Source: Lachnospiraceae bacterium (GTDB taxonomy: Bacteria; Bacillota; Clostridia; Lachnospirales; Lachnospiraceae). From it: a DNA stretch of 64,000 nucleotides. A program made the position numbers and the translations under genes. The stretch covers positions 1-64,000 of the forward strand of contig JAETTM010000005.1 in assembly GCA_021769135.1 (NCBI GenBank), read 5' to 3'. Of the stretch, positions 52,068 to 62,400 are shown piece after piece; within the stretch, counting starts at the first letter, position 1, and every line of letters begins with the position of its first letter. The notes below the pieces were generated by a model, which searched no databases, was not told where the DNA came from, and saw only the letters and a list, made by a program, of their open reading frames with translations.

Positions 52068-53483
52068 ATGATTAAATTTGGTACCGGAGGTTGGAGGGCG
52101 ATTATCGGGGATGAATTTACGAAGGCAAATATCCAGCTGCTGTCCAAAGCTTTATGCAACAAGATGAAAGCGGAGGGGAAAGCCGATAAGGGGATCGTAA
52201 TCGGCTACGACAGAAGGTTCCTGGCCAAGGAAGCGATGCAGTGGGCAGGGGAAGTGTTTGCGGCGGAAGGGGTTACCGCTTATTTGATTAACAAATCTTC
52301 ACCGACTCCTTTAATTATGTTTTATGTGATGAAGCATGAGTTCCCTTATGGGATGATGGTGACGGCCAGCCATAATCCGGCTATTTATAACGGGATTAAA
52401 GTCTTTACCGCAGGCGGCAGGGATGCGGATGAAAGGCAGACGGAAGATATAGAACGGTATTTGGCAAATACGGAAGCGGGATCCGTCAAAGGGATGGAGT
52501 ATGAAAAGGCGCTGGATTCCGGCCTGATTAAGGAAATTTATCCGTTGAACGAGTATTTGGACAATATCATATCCGCAGTGAATATGGATGCCATAAGGGA
52601 GAAAGGGCTAAAAGTAGTGCTGGATCCTTTGTATGGGGTTAGCGAAACGTCCCTGGCAACGATATTACATACGGCCAGATGCGAGCTGACTGTGATTCAC
52701 GACAGGCATGATACGCTTTTTGGCGGTAAACTGCCCGCTCCTAACGCGGCCACCCTCCGCCCCCTCCAGAATGCGGTAATCGATTATAAGGCGGATATCG
52801 GTATCGCTACGGACGGGGATGCGGATAGGATTGGCATAATCGACGATACGGGGCGTTTCCTGCACCCCAATGATATTTTGGTATTGCTTTACTATTATCT
52901 GGTGAAATATAAAGGATGGAAAGGCCCGGTAGTGCGGAATATCGCCACGACCCATATGCTGGATAAAGTGGCGGACAAGTTCGGGCAGAAGTGCTACGAA
53001 GTTCCGGTAGGGTTTAAACATATTTCTGCGAAGATGAATGAGACCGGGGCGATTATCGGCGGCGAGTCATCGGGAGGGCTGACGGTGCTCGGGCATATTA
53101 ACGGGAAGGACGGCATTTATGCAGCGGCGCTTTTAGTGGAAATGATTGCCGTGACAGGAAAGAAATTATCCCGGATTTACAGGGAGATTGAAGAAGAATG
53201 CGGCTCTATTTTCATGGAGGAAAGGGATTACAAATTTAATCGGGAAAAGAAGGATGAGATGCACAAGCTGCTCATGGAAGAGAAGAAGCTGCCGGAGCTT
53301 CCCTACGAAATCGACAGGGTTTCCTATTTGGACGGCAGCAAGGTATACTTTAAAAACGGCGGCTGGGTGATTGGAAGATTTTCCGGAACAGAACCTCTTA
53401 TCCGTATATTCTGCGAAATGCCGGAACTAAGCATGGCAAAGCAGGTTTGCGATATTTATGAAGATTTTTTGGGGTTAAAATAG
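52068..53483 (+). CDS. Phosphoglucomutase/phosphomannomutase
   Basis: The alpha-D-phosphohexomutase family member has the phosphoserine motif MVTASHNPAIYNGIKV, the magnesium loop ATDGDADRIGII, the sugar-specificity loop IIGGESSGGL and the C-terminal phosphate loop RFSGTEPLIRI. At 471 residues it is full length. It interconverts hexose 1- and 6-phosphates. Glucosamine versus glucose or mannose cannot be settled. The upstream gap is 62 bases after uraA with AAAGGAAGG ahead. Confidence 0.9.
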   Translation: MIKFGTGGWRAIIGDEFTKANIQLLSKALCNKMKAEGKADKGIVIGYDRRFLAKEAMQWAGEVFAAEGVTAYLINKSSPTPLIMFYVMKHEFPYGMMVTASHNPAIYNGIKVFTAGGRDADERQTEDIERYLANTEAGSVKGMEYEKALDSGLIKEIYPLNEYLDNIISAVNMDAIREKGLKVVLDPLYGVSETSLATILHTARCELTVIHDRHDTLFGGKLPAPNAATLRPLQNAVIDYKADIGIATDGDADRIGIIDDTGRFLHPNDILVLLYYYLVKYKGWKGPVVRNIATTHMLDKVADKFGQKCYEVPVGFKHISAKMNETGAIIGGESSGGLTVLGHINGKDGIYAAALLVEMIAVTGKKLSRIYREIEEECGSIFMEERDYKFNREKKDEMHKLLMEEKKLPELPYEIDRVSYLDGSKVYFKNGGWVIGRFSGTEPLIRIFCEMPELSMAKQVCDIYEDFLGLK

Positions 53484-53611
53484 GGAAAAACAGAAAAAGT
53501 ATTGACATATTCTTCAATATGGTGAAAACTATAGATAAAGGCCATAAGGTTCCTTTGCCAGCATATCGACGGCAGGGCATATGGCTAATAAGAGAAAATG
53601 AGGATGAGTAG

Positions 53612-54979
53612 ATGGCATTTGGAAAGAAAAAAACGGTACTTATGAAAGCAGTTTCGGAGATGAAGGATGCGGATTACTCTCAGATACCGGAACTAGGGGG
53701 AATGTATAAAAGATTATCCAGCGGGAGAAAGCAGTTTACGGAAGTACTGGATAAGAACATTAAAGCGGTGATGTTGATTAGTTCCCTCGATTTGACAATG
53801 CAGCATCATACGGAACAGATTATGGAGATATCCCACAGCGTGGCGGCAGCTACGGAAGCTATTTTCGGTGCGGTGGATAACTCATCGTTTGCTGACGGAA
53901 GGGCGAATAACCAGCAGGAGGAGCTGACGAATACGATTATTCACGTTTCGGAAGAGATGAGCGAGGTATATAAGAAAATAGAAGTGGGGCAGGATGAGTT
54001 GACAGCGATTAAAGAACTGTCCCGACAGACCATTGAGATTTCCCAGGAAATGCAGAGGGATATGAATGAGCTGTTCGAAGTGATTAACCAGATGAATGAA
54101 GTGATTGCAGGGATAGACGCTATATCGATGCAGACGAACCTGTTGGCGTTGAACGCTTCCATTGAGGCCGCCCGGGCTGGGGAAGCGGGTAAAGGCTTTG
54201 CAATTGTGGCGGATGAAATACGCGGGCTGGCAGAGCAGACCCAGAGGCTGACGGGAGATATGGGAAATTTTGTGGAGGGCATTAAAGATGCATCCCAGAA
54301 GAGCACGAGGAGCGCTACGAGTACCATTGAGGCTTTGGGCGATATGACGGAGAAAATTGAGAATGTGTGGGAGATAAACAATGAAAATAAATCCCATGTA
54401 TCCAAGGTGGACGAATCTATCAGCTCCCTTGCGGCAGTCAGCGAAGAAATCAGCAGTTCTATGGCTGAAATGGAAAATCAGCTGAAAAGCAACACGGTAG
54501 TGATGCGGGATGTAAGCAATCAGCTGAAAAAAGCGGTGGAACCGGTGGAAGAGATAGAACAGACGCTGGATAACGCGGTAAAACAGATGGGGGATATGAC
54601 AGAAGATGCTTTCTACCATTTGGAGAACCAGGAATTTTCCAAGTATTTGAGCAATGCTATTAATGCGCATAGGTTATGGCTTGGCAATCTGAAGAAGATG
54701 GTTGACAACAGGGCGATTGTGCCGTTGCAGCTAAATTCTTCCAAGTGCGGCTTTGGGCACTTCTATTATGCCATGACACCCAAAATACCGGGAGTGAAGC
54801 CTGTTTGGGATGCTTTAGGCCCTAAACATCAGCAGTTCCATCAATATGGAGGTGCGGTTATGGATGCCTTGCGAGATGATGACTATGCAAAGGCTGAAAG
54901 CATATATCGGGAAGCGGAAGCTTATTCAAGGGAATTGATTAAAGATATGGAGACTATTATACAGCTTTCCAGGGCTTAA
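53612..54979 (+). CDS. Soluble methyl-accepting chemotaxis protein with CZB domain
   Basis: No membrane segment is seen. Residues ~60-310 are the signalling coiled coil. The hairpin tip [20 protein letters not shown] followed by [15 protein letters not shown] is the standard MCP signature. The C-terminal ~110 residues are a CZB zinc-binding domain ([41 protein letters not shown]), with the 3His/1Cys pattern that senses zinc or hypochlorous acid in known members. Cytoplasmic sensing with no separate input domain is inferred. AATGAGGATGAG precedes the start. Confidence 0.92.
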   Translation: MAFGKKKTVLMKAVSEMKDADYSQIPELGGMYKRLSSGRKQFTEVLDKNIKAVMLISSLDLTMQHHTEQIMEISHSVAAATEAIFGAVDNSSFADGRANNQQEELTNTIIHVSEEMSEVYKKIEVGQDELTAIKELSRQTIEISQEMQRDMNELFEVINQMNEVIAGIDAISMQTNLLALNASIEAARAGEAGKGFAIVADEIRGLAEQTQRLTGDMGNFVEGIKDASQKSTRSATSTIEALGDMTEKIENVWEINNENKSHVSKVDESISSLAAVSEEISSSMAEMENQLKSNTVVMRDVSNQLKKAVEPVEEIEQTLDNAVKQMGDMTEDAFYHLENQEFSKYLSNAINAHRLWLGNLKKMVDNRAIVPLQLNSSKCGFGHFYYAMTPKIPGVKPVWDALGPKHQQFHQYGGAVMDALRDDDYAKAESIYREAEAYSRELIKDMETIIQLSRA

Positions 54980-55012
54980 GAAGAGATGAAGTATAAATAA
55001 AGTATGGCGGAC

Positions 55013-55044
55013 GTAACAGTTCAGCCGAAAGGCTGAACTGTTAC
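55013..55044 (+). repeat. GTAACAGTT-family palindrome, perfect short form (copy F)
   Basis: GTAACAGTTCAGCC, GAAA and GGCTGAACTGTTAC form a flawless 14-base-pair stem closed by a GNRA-type tetraloop. It lies between the chemoreceptor gene and the NagD-like gene, 28 kb from its nearest relative. It serves as the reference copy. Confidence 0.9.
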
Positions 55045-55104
55045 TGGCGGACAGCGGGTTTCGTTGTCCGCTTTTTACCTTGTGGGAAACGGCGGCGGAA
55101 ATTG

Positions 55105-55908
55105 ATGAAAGTGAATGAAGATAGGAAAGGCTTATTGAAGGGTATTGAGTGTTTTGCCCTGGATATGGATGGAACGATATATTCGGGCGAGCGGTGGATA
55201 GACGGGGCTAAGGATTTCCTGGAAGCGATAGAGCGGCTGGGAAAAAGATATGTGTTTGTCACCAATAACTCTTCCAAAAGCCCGGAGGTTTATGTGGAGA
55301 AGCTGGAACGGATGGGGCTGGAAGCCGGGGTTGATAAAATCATCACTTCGGGCCAGGCGGCCATCGCTTTTTTGAAAAAGCATTATCCGGGCCAGCGGAT
55401 ATTTCTGTTAGGAAATGATTTGCTGAAGGCGGAGTTTGCGGACGAGGGGCTTTGCCTGGAAGAAGAAAGCCCGGATGTGGTAGTGACGGCCTTCGATACA
55501 ACGCTGGATTATAAGAAGATGTGTAAAGTATGCGATTTCGTGCGGAGAGGGCTGCCTTACATTGCCACTCATCCCGATTATAACTGCCCTACGGAGGACG
55601 GATTTATTCCGGATGCGGGGGCAATCCATGCTTTTATCCATGCCTCGACGGGCAGATATCCGGACAGGATTATCGGCAAGCCTAATGGGGATATTATTGA
55701 TTACCTTGTGGAAAGGACCGGTGCGGAGAGGGAGAAGATTGCTATGGTAGGGGACCGGCTCTATACGGATATTGCGGCGGGGAAGAAGAACGGGCTAAAG
55801 GGCGTGCTGGTGTTAAGCGGGGAAGCATCCATAAGGGATTTGGTGGAATCGGAGGTGCAGCCGGATTTGGCGTTTGCATCGGTGAAGGAAATGATCCCAT
55901 TCCTTTGA
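55105..55908 (+). CDS. NagD-like HAD phosphatase
   Basis: The HAD motifs are in NagD order: ALDMDGTIYSGERWIDGA, FVTNNSSKSPEVYVEKLE, a C2b cap (TAFDTTLDYKKMCKVC, ATHPDYNCPTEDGFIPDAGA), then KPNGDIIDYLVERTG and MVGDRLYTDIAAGKKNGLKG. This group dephosphorylates nucleotides or sugar phosphates. The first in-frame start is TTG 55102, but ATG 55105 is preferred. The length is 267 residues. Confidence 0.88.
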   Translation: MKVNEDRKGLLKGIECFALDMDGTIYSGERWIDGAKDFLEAIERLGKRYVFVTNNSSKSPEVYVEKLERMGLEAGVDKIITSGQAAIAFLKKHYPGQRIFLLGNDLLKAEFADEGLCLEEESPDVVVTAFDTTLDYKKMCKVCDFVRRGLPYIATHPDYNCPTEDGFIPDAGAIHAFIHASTGRYPDRIIGKPNGDIIDYLVERTGAEREKIAMVGDRLYTDIAAGKKNGLKGVLVLSGEASIRDLVESEVQPDLAFASVKEMIPFL

Positions 55909-55956
55909 GGATTCGGCCATCGAAGGCTCTGGCCGGGGAAAAAGTAGAAGAAAGGC

Positions 55957-58900
55957 ATGGATGTGGGTATGGAACTTAGATTTTATTTCGGGGCTTCGGG
56001 AGCCGGGAAAAGTACAAAACTGCATAATGAAATCGTAAGGCGTTCCATGGAAGAGCCGAAAACCAATTTTCTTGTAATCGTGCCCGACCAGTTCACGATG
56101 CAGACCCAGATGGATCTTGTAAAAGCCCATCCTAAGAAAGGGATTATGAATATCGATGTACTCAGCTTCGGCAGGCTTTCCCACAGGATATTGGAGGAAG
56201 TGGGCGGCGACGGGCGCACGGTATTGGACGATACGGGAAAGAGCCTGGTGCTTCGCAAGGTGGCGGAAAACATCAGTGAGGAGATGCCGGTAATCGGCGG
56301 AAATTTAGGTAAAATAGGGTATATCCATGAAGTTAAATCGGCGCTTTCCGAGTTTATGCAATATGGCATCGGCATAAAAGAGCTGGATGAACTGACGGAA
56401 TTTGCGAAAAAGAGGGGAGCGCTGTACCATAAGCTGAAGGATTTAGGGGTGCTTTACAGGAATTTCCTTCAATTTATCCAGGAAAAATATATTACTACGG
56501 AAGAGACTTTGGACATGCTTTGCCGTTTGCTTCCCCAGTCTGAGCTGGTAAGGAACAGCGTGGTGGCGTTCGATGGCTTTACCGGGTTCACGCCTGTTCA
56601 GAACCGGCTGATTCAGCGGATTATGTGCCTGGCAAAAGAGGTAATCGTAACGGCGGTGATGGAGGGCGGGGAGAAAAACCCCTATGCGCAAGGCGGGGAG
56701 CAGCAGCTTTTTTATTTAAGCAAAAAGACGGCATCGGATTTGATAAAGCTGGCGAAGGAGGAAAATGTTCCCCGGGGGAAGGATATTTTTATCCGTCCAA
56801 AGGAACTGCCCAGGTTTGCCGGGAACAGGGAAATGCAGCATTTGGAGAAATATTTGTTCCGTTATCCGGCGAAGCCTTACAACGGGGAAAACAAGGCGCT
56901 GCATTTGCTGGAAGCTTCTTCCCCAAGGGAAGAGGTGAGGCAGATTTGCATTAAAATACGGGAATTAACCCGTAAAGGGGATTATTGCTATCGTGATTTT
57001 GCGATTGTAGCGGGCAATCTGGAGACTTATGCCTCCCATGTGGAAGCGGAGGCGGAAAAATTCGGCATTCCGGTTTATATGGATTATACGAAGGGGATTC
57101 TTTTAAACCCCTTTATCGAATACATACGAAGCGCATGGAAGCTGGTAACGGATAATTTCACTTATGAATCGGTATTCCATTATTTGCGCAGCGGGCTGAC
57201 AGGGTTCGATAGGGAAGATACGGACAAGCTGGAAAACTATGTCATGGCCTGCGGCATCAGCGGAAAGAAGAAATGGTCTTCCCTTTTTACCGCTTTGCCG
57301 GGAGGGATGGAAGAGGAAGAACTGGCAGCCCTCAACGAAATGAGACAGAAGATGATGGAGCAGCTGTCGCCCCTGCTGGAGAAAGGGATGGAGACGGCCG
57401 GGGAGAAAATAAGGGCGTTGTACTATTTTATTACCCGGAACCAGGTGCAGGAAAAGCTTGCGGTTTATGAAAGGATGTTCGAAGGGGAAGGGGATATGTC
57501 CAGGGCGAGGGAGTACGGGCAGATTTACCGCCTGGTGATGGACCTTTTAGACCAGATAGAAAGCCTGCTGTCCGGGGAAAAGATGGGCAGGAAGGAGTTC
57601 GCCGATATTCTGGATGCCGGCTTTGGGGAGATTCAGGTAGGAACAATCCCCCAAAATGTGGACCGGGTGGTAACAGGGGATATCGAAAGGACGAGGTTGA
57701 GGGAAATCAAGGTTTTATTTTTTGTGGGCGTTAATGATGGGAATATTCCGAAAAACGCCGGAGGCGGAGGGATTATTTCCGATATTGACAGAGAGTTTCT
57801 GAAGGAATCCTCCTATGAACTGGCGCCGTCGCCCAGGCAGCAAATGTATATCCAGCGCCTCTACTTATATATGAACATGACCAAGCCTTCGGAGCAGCTA
57901 TATCTTTCTTACAGCAAAGTGAATAACGAAGGAAAAAGCGTGCGTCCGGCATATTTAATCGATACGATAAAGAAGCTGTTTCCGGAACTGTCGGTAGAAA
58001 GGCCGGAGCAGAGGGAATTTGAGGAACAGATAGAGTCAAAGCGGGCCGGGTTGGATTATTTTACCGGCCTGCTGCGGGAGTATGCGGCTGGAATGCTGAG
58101 CGGGGAGGAAGAGAAACGGTTTTTTACCCTGTATCACCTTTATCATGGGGATGAGGAATACCGGGAGGAAATGGAACGCCTGGTGGATGGGGCGTTTATC
58201 CGCTATAAAGGGAAGCCTTTGGGAAAAGAAATTGCCCATCTGCTGTATGGGCAGCAGCTGCTAAGCAGCGTCAGCCGTCTGGAAAAATATGCGTCCTGTG
58301 CCTATGCCCATTTCCTCCAATACGGCCTTTCCCTGAAGGAAAGGGAAGAATATGGATTTGAGGCGGTGGATATGGGGAATGTATTCCACGGAGTGCTGGA
58401 AAATTTCGCCGGGAAGCTGCAGGAAAGGGGCTATAGCTGGTTTGACTTTGAAGAGGAAGCCGGGGAACGGATACTAGATGAAACCATGGAAGAATATGCG
58501 GCGGCCTATGGGGAGACGGTCCTTTACAGCAGCGCGAGGAATGAATATGCTATCGAACGGATGAAGCGAATTTTGAAGAGGGCGGTCCATACCTTGCAGT
58601 ATCAGCTGAAAAAAGGAAGCTTTATCCCTGAAAATGTGGAGGTTTCCTTCACCCTGGCGGAGGATTTGGAATCGGTGAATATTGCCCTGTCAAAGGAAGA
58701 GAAGATGAAGCTGAGGGGCAGAATCGACCGCATCGATACCTATGAAAAGGACGGCAATGTATATGTGAAAATCATCGACTATAAGTCGGGGAACAAGAAA
58801 TTCCAGCTGGCGGCGCTGTATTACGGGCTGCAGCTGCAGCTGGTGGTATATATGAATGCGGCGGTGGAAATAGAGCGGCAGAGAAATCCGGGGAAAAAGG

Positions 58901-59382
58901 TAATACCGGCGGCGCTGCTGTATTATCATGTGGCGGATCCGGTGGTGAAATTTGACGGGGAGATGAGCCCGGAGGAATTGGACGTGCAGTTGAAGAAAGA
59001 ACTGCGGATGACAGGGATTGTAAATGACGATGATTCGGTTATCTCCTATCTGGACAGGGAGTTCGTGGAGGAATCGGATATTTTGCCGTTGGAGAGGAAG
59101 AAGGACGGTTCGCTGAGCGCCAGGTCCAGCGTGGTGAGCGAAGAGGAAATACAGGAAATCTCCCGGTATGTGAATTTGAAGATAAGGGAAATCGGCTCTG
59201 AAATACTGGAAGGAAAGATTGATGTGAACCCGTACAGGCAGGGGGCGGAGACGGCCTGCGATTATTGCAGCTTTCAGTCGGTATGCGGATTTGACGGAAG
59301 GATTCCGGGGTACAGCTATCGGGAATTGGAAGCGCTGAAAGAGGATGAGGCGATGCAGTTGATATCATCGAACAAATGCTAG
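55957..59382 (+). CDS. addB: ATP-dependent nuclease subunit B (AddB)
   Basis: AddB works with AddA in RecBCD-type double-strand break processing. Residues ~1-300 hold a helicase-like region with a P-loop FGASGAGKSTKLHN, and the rest of the helicase core is degenerate as usual. The C-terminal RecB nuclease domain has KIIDYKSGNKKFQL. The iron-sulfur cysteines are CDYCSFQSVCGF at the end plus an upstream Cys in KYASCAYAHFLQYGLS. At 1141 residues it is normal. ATG 55957 follows AAAGG closely; ATG 55969 (MELRFYFG) is an alternative. Confidence 0.95.
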   Translation: MDVGMELRFYFGASGAGKSTKLHNEIVRRSMEEPKTNFLVIVPDQFTMQTQMDLVKAHPKKGIMNIDVLSFGRLSHRILEEVGGDGRTVLDDTGKSLVLRKVAENISEEMPVIGGNLGKIGYIHEVKSALSEFMQYGIGIKELDELTEFAKKRGALYHKLKDLGVLYRNFLQFIQEKYITTEETLDMLCRLLPQSELVRNSVVAFDGFTGFTPVQNRLIQRIMCLAKEVIVTAVMEGGEKNPYAQGGEQQLFYLSKKTASDLIKLAKEENVPRGKDIFIRPKELPRFAGNREMQHLEKYLFRYPAKPYNGENKALHLLEASSPREEVRQICIKIRELTRKGDYCYRDFAIVAGNLETYASHVEAEAEKFGIPVYMDYTKGILLNPFIEYIRSAWKLVTDNFTYESVFHYLRSGLTGFDREDTDKLENYVMACGISGKKKWSSLFTALPGGMEEEELAALNEMRQKMMEQLSPLLEKGMETAGEKIRALYYFITRNQVQEKLAVYERMFEGEGDMSRAREYGQIYRLVMDLLDQIESLLSGEKMGRKEFADILDAGFGEIQVGTIPQNVDRVVTGDIERTRLREIKVLFFVGVNDGNIPKNAGGGGIISDIDREFLKESSYELAPSPRQQMYIQRLYLYMNMTKPSEQLYLSYSKVNNEGKSVRPAYLIDTIKKLFPELSVERPEQREFEEQIESKRAGLDYFTGLLREYAAGMLSGEEEKRFFTLYHLYHGDEEYREEMERLVDGAFIRYKGKPLGKEIAHLLYGQQLLSSVSRLEKYASCAYAHFLQYGLSLKEREEYGFEAVDMGNVFHGVLENFAGKLQERGYSWFDFEEEAGERILDETMEEYAAAYGETVLYSSARNEYAIERMKRILKRAVHTLQYQLKKGSFIPENVEVSFTLAEDLESVNIALSKEEKMKLRGRIDRIDTYEKDGNVYVKIIDYKSGNKKFQLAALYYGLQLQLVVYMNAAVEIERQRNPGKKVIPAALLYYHVADPVVKFDGEMSPEELDVQLKKELRMTGIVNDDDSVISYLDREFVEESDILPLERKKDGSLSARSSVVSEEEIQEISRYVNLKIREIGSEILEGKIDVNPYRQGAETACDYCSFQSVCGFDGRIPGYSYRELEALKEDEAMQLISSNKC

Positions 59383-59458
59383 AACGCTGGCACGCGAAGC
59401 AGCAGAGAAAAATGCGGCTGAGTTTGGATGGAAGCGCCACACGGAAATGAGGTTTTAT

Positions 59459-62400
59459 ATGGGAGTGAAATACACGCCACAACAGCAGCAGGTAATCGAT
59501 ACCAGGGGATGCAATCTTCTTGTGTCGGCGGCGGCCGGTTCGGGGAAAACGGCTGTCCTTACGGAGCGCATCGTAAAAATGATAAGCGATGAGACAAAGC
59601 CGGTAGATATCGACCGGCTGCTCGTAGTGACCTTTACCAATGCGGCTGCGGCAGAAATGAGGGAGAGAATCGGGGAAGCGATTGGGAAAAGGCTGGAAGC
59701 GCAGCCGGATAACGAGCATCTGCAAAAGCAGGCTACCCTGGTGCATAATGCCCAGATTACAACGATTGATAGTTTCTGTATGTTTGTGATTCGGAATAAT
59801 TTCAACGATATCGGGCTGGACCCGGGATTCCGCGTGGCGGATGAAGGGGAGTTAAAGCTGTTAAAGCAGGATGTAATGAAAGAACTGTTGGAGGAAAGGT
59901 TTGCCGGGCGTGATGAGGACTTTTTGCATTGCGTGGAATACTTTAGCACGGGAAACCGGGATGATGCCATTGAGGGGCATATTTTGAAGCTTTATCAGTT
60001 CGCGGAAAGCAACCCCTGGCCGGAAGAGTGGCTGGAAGAGAGGAAAGGGGATTACGGAATCAGGGATTTGGATGAACTGGAAAGGGCAAAGTTCGTCCGG
60101 TTCGGGCTGGAACAGGCGGGGAGGATGGCCGAAGACTGTCTGTTGAGGATGGAAGACTGCATTAAAATATGCCAACAGCCGGACGGCCCTTATATGTATG
60201 GGGAAATATTGGAAAAAGAGGCCGAAGCCTTACAGAAGCTGACCGGGGTGAAAAGATACGGGGAAGGCTATGCCCTTTTTCAGGGGATGACTTTCGGCAG
60301 GCTGCCATCAAAAAAAGACAGCTCCGTTTCTGCGCAAAAGCGGGAAATGGTACAGGAAATCCGCAAAGGGATCAAAGGAACAATAAAAAATATCTGCGGG
60401 AAATTTTTCCCTGCCCCTCCGGAAACGGCGCTGGAATATATAAAAGGCAGCAGCGGCGCGGTGCGCACGCTGATTGATTTGACGCTGGCATTCAAGGAAG
60501 CTTTGGACAGGAAGAAGAGGGAAAGCAATATTATCGATTTTTCGGATATGGAGCATCTGGCCTTGTCCATATTGGTGAGGAAGACGGAAGGGAACAGGGA
60601 ATTAAAATCTTATGTGCCCAGCCCGGCGGCCCTGGATTACCGGGAATATTTTGAAGAAATTTTAATCGACGAATATCAGGACAGCAATCTGGTGCAGGAG
60701 ATGATTCTGGAAAGCATTTCCGGGGAGGAAAACGGGAAATTCAACCGTTTCATGGTGGGGGATGTGAAGCAGAGTATCTACAAATTCCGCCTGGCCAGGC
60801 CGGAAATTTTCATGGAAAAATATGAAGAATACGGAAAAGAAAAGGCGGAAAACGGAAAAGAAAAAGCAGAAAACGGGAACGAAAGGGCAAAAAAAAGGCG
60901 GATAGATTTGCACAAAAATTTCCGCAGCAGACAGGAAGTGCTGGATAGCGTGAACTTTATCTTTTCCCGCATTATGGGGAAACGCCTGGGGGGCATAGAG
61001 TATGATGAAGATGCGGCGCTTTATCCGGGAGCCTCATATCCTGCGCACGGGGAAGAGGGGGGAAAATCGCCTAACTGCACGGAACTGCTGCTGATTCGGA
61101 AGGAAGCGGAAGAAGAGAACGGGGAAGGCGGCGGAGCCGGGCCAGGGCAGCAGGAGGGAAAGAAATTGTCGGACAGGCAGCGGGAGGCATATGCGGTTGC
61201 AAAGCGAATTAAAGAGCTGGCAGGGCATTTCCTGGTGACGGACAAAGAGAGCGGGGAACTGCGAAAGGCATCTTATAAAGATATTGTAATTTTGCTGCGC
61301 ACCAATGCGGGTTGGGATGAAGACTTTAAGAGCATCCTGAAAGAGGAAGGGATTCCATCCCATGTCCTCTCAAGGACAGGATATTTTGCGGCGAAAGAAA
61401 TCCGCGTGTTGCTGCAATTATTGCGGGTATTGGATAACCCCAATCAGGATATCCCACTTTTCGGCGTACTGCAATCCTTTTTCGGCGGTTTTACCGATGA
61501 GGAAACGGCATATATCAGAGGGATAGCGGAGGACAGGAAGAAGAGCCTGTATTTTTGCCTGAAGGAGGGAGTGAAGGAAGAAGGCAGAGCGGGAAGGGAA
61601 GGAGAAACAGAGGAGCGTAGAGAAGAGGAAAATGGCGAACCTAAATTGAAAAAAGGGCTGAAAGAAAAAATATCCGCCTTTCTTAATTTTCTGGATGAAT
61701 ATAGGGATAAGACGGTATATTTGCCGATTCATGATTTGCTTCAGGATATAATCACCCGGACCGGCTATGGGAACTATGTGGCGGCGCTGCCCGGAGGGAG
61801 CCAAAGGCAGGCCAATGTGCAGATGCTTCTGGAAAAAGCATCGGCTTTCCAGCAGACCAGCTATTATGGGCTGTTTCATTTTGTACGCTACATGGAACAG
61901 CTGGAAAAATATGATGTGGATTATGGGGAAGCCAACATTCTGGATGAAAATGCGGATGTAGTGAGGATTATGAGCATCCATAAGAGCAAAGGGCTGGAAT
62001 TTCCGATTTGTTTTGTATGCGGCCTTGCCAAAAAGTTCAATATGCAGGATATGAACGGGAAAATGATTGCGGATGTGGGCATGGGCATCGGCGTGGATTA
62101 TGTGGACGTGGAGCATAGGTTGCAGGGGAAGACGCTTAGAAAAAATATGATTGGCGAGAAAATGCGCCTGGATAACCTGGGGGAAGAACTGCGCGTTCTT
62201 TATGTGGCATTGACCCGCGCCAGGGAAAAGCTGATTATGACAGGCATCATTGACAAACCGGAAAAGAAGCTGGCCATGCTGCTTCCCGTAGCGGGCCGGG
62301 GAAACGGGCAGCTGGCTTATGGGGAATTGGCGGGGGCGGGGAATTATCTTGACTTTCTACTGCCTGCCCTTTGCGTGCATGAGGGATTTGCGCCCCTTTG

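Noticed and set aside
53500-53611. Sigma-D (motility) promoter before the chemoreceptor
   Set aside because: A TTGACA is present but no matching -10 at a correct distance, and no TAAA-N15-GCCGATAA pattern fits.
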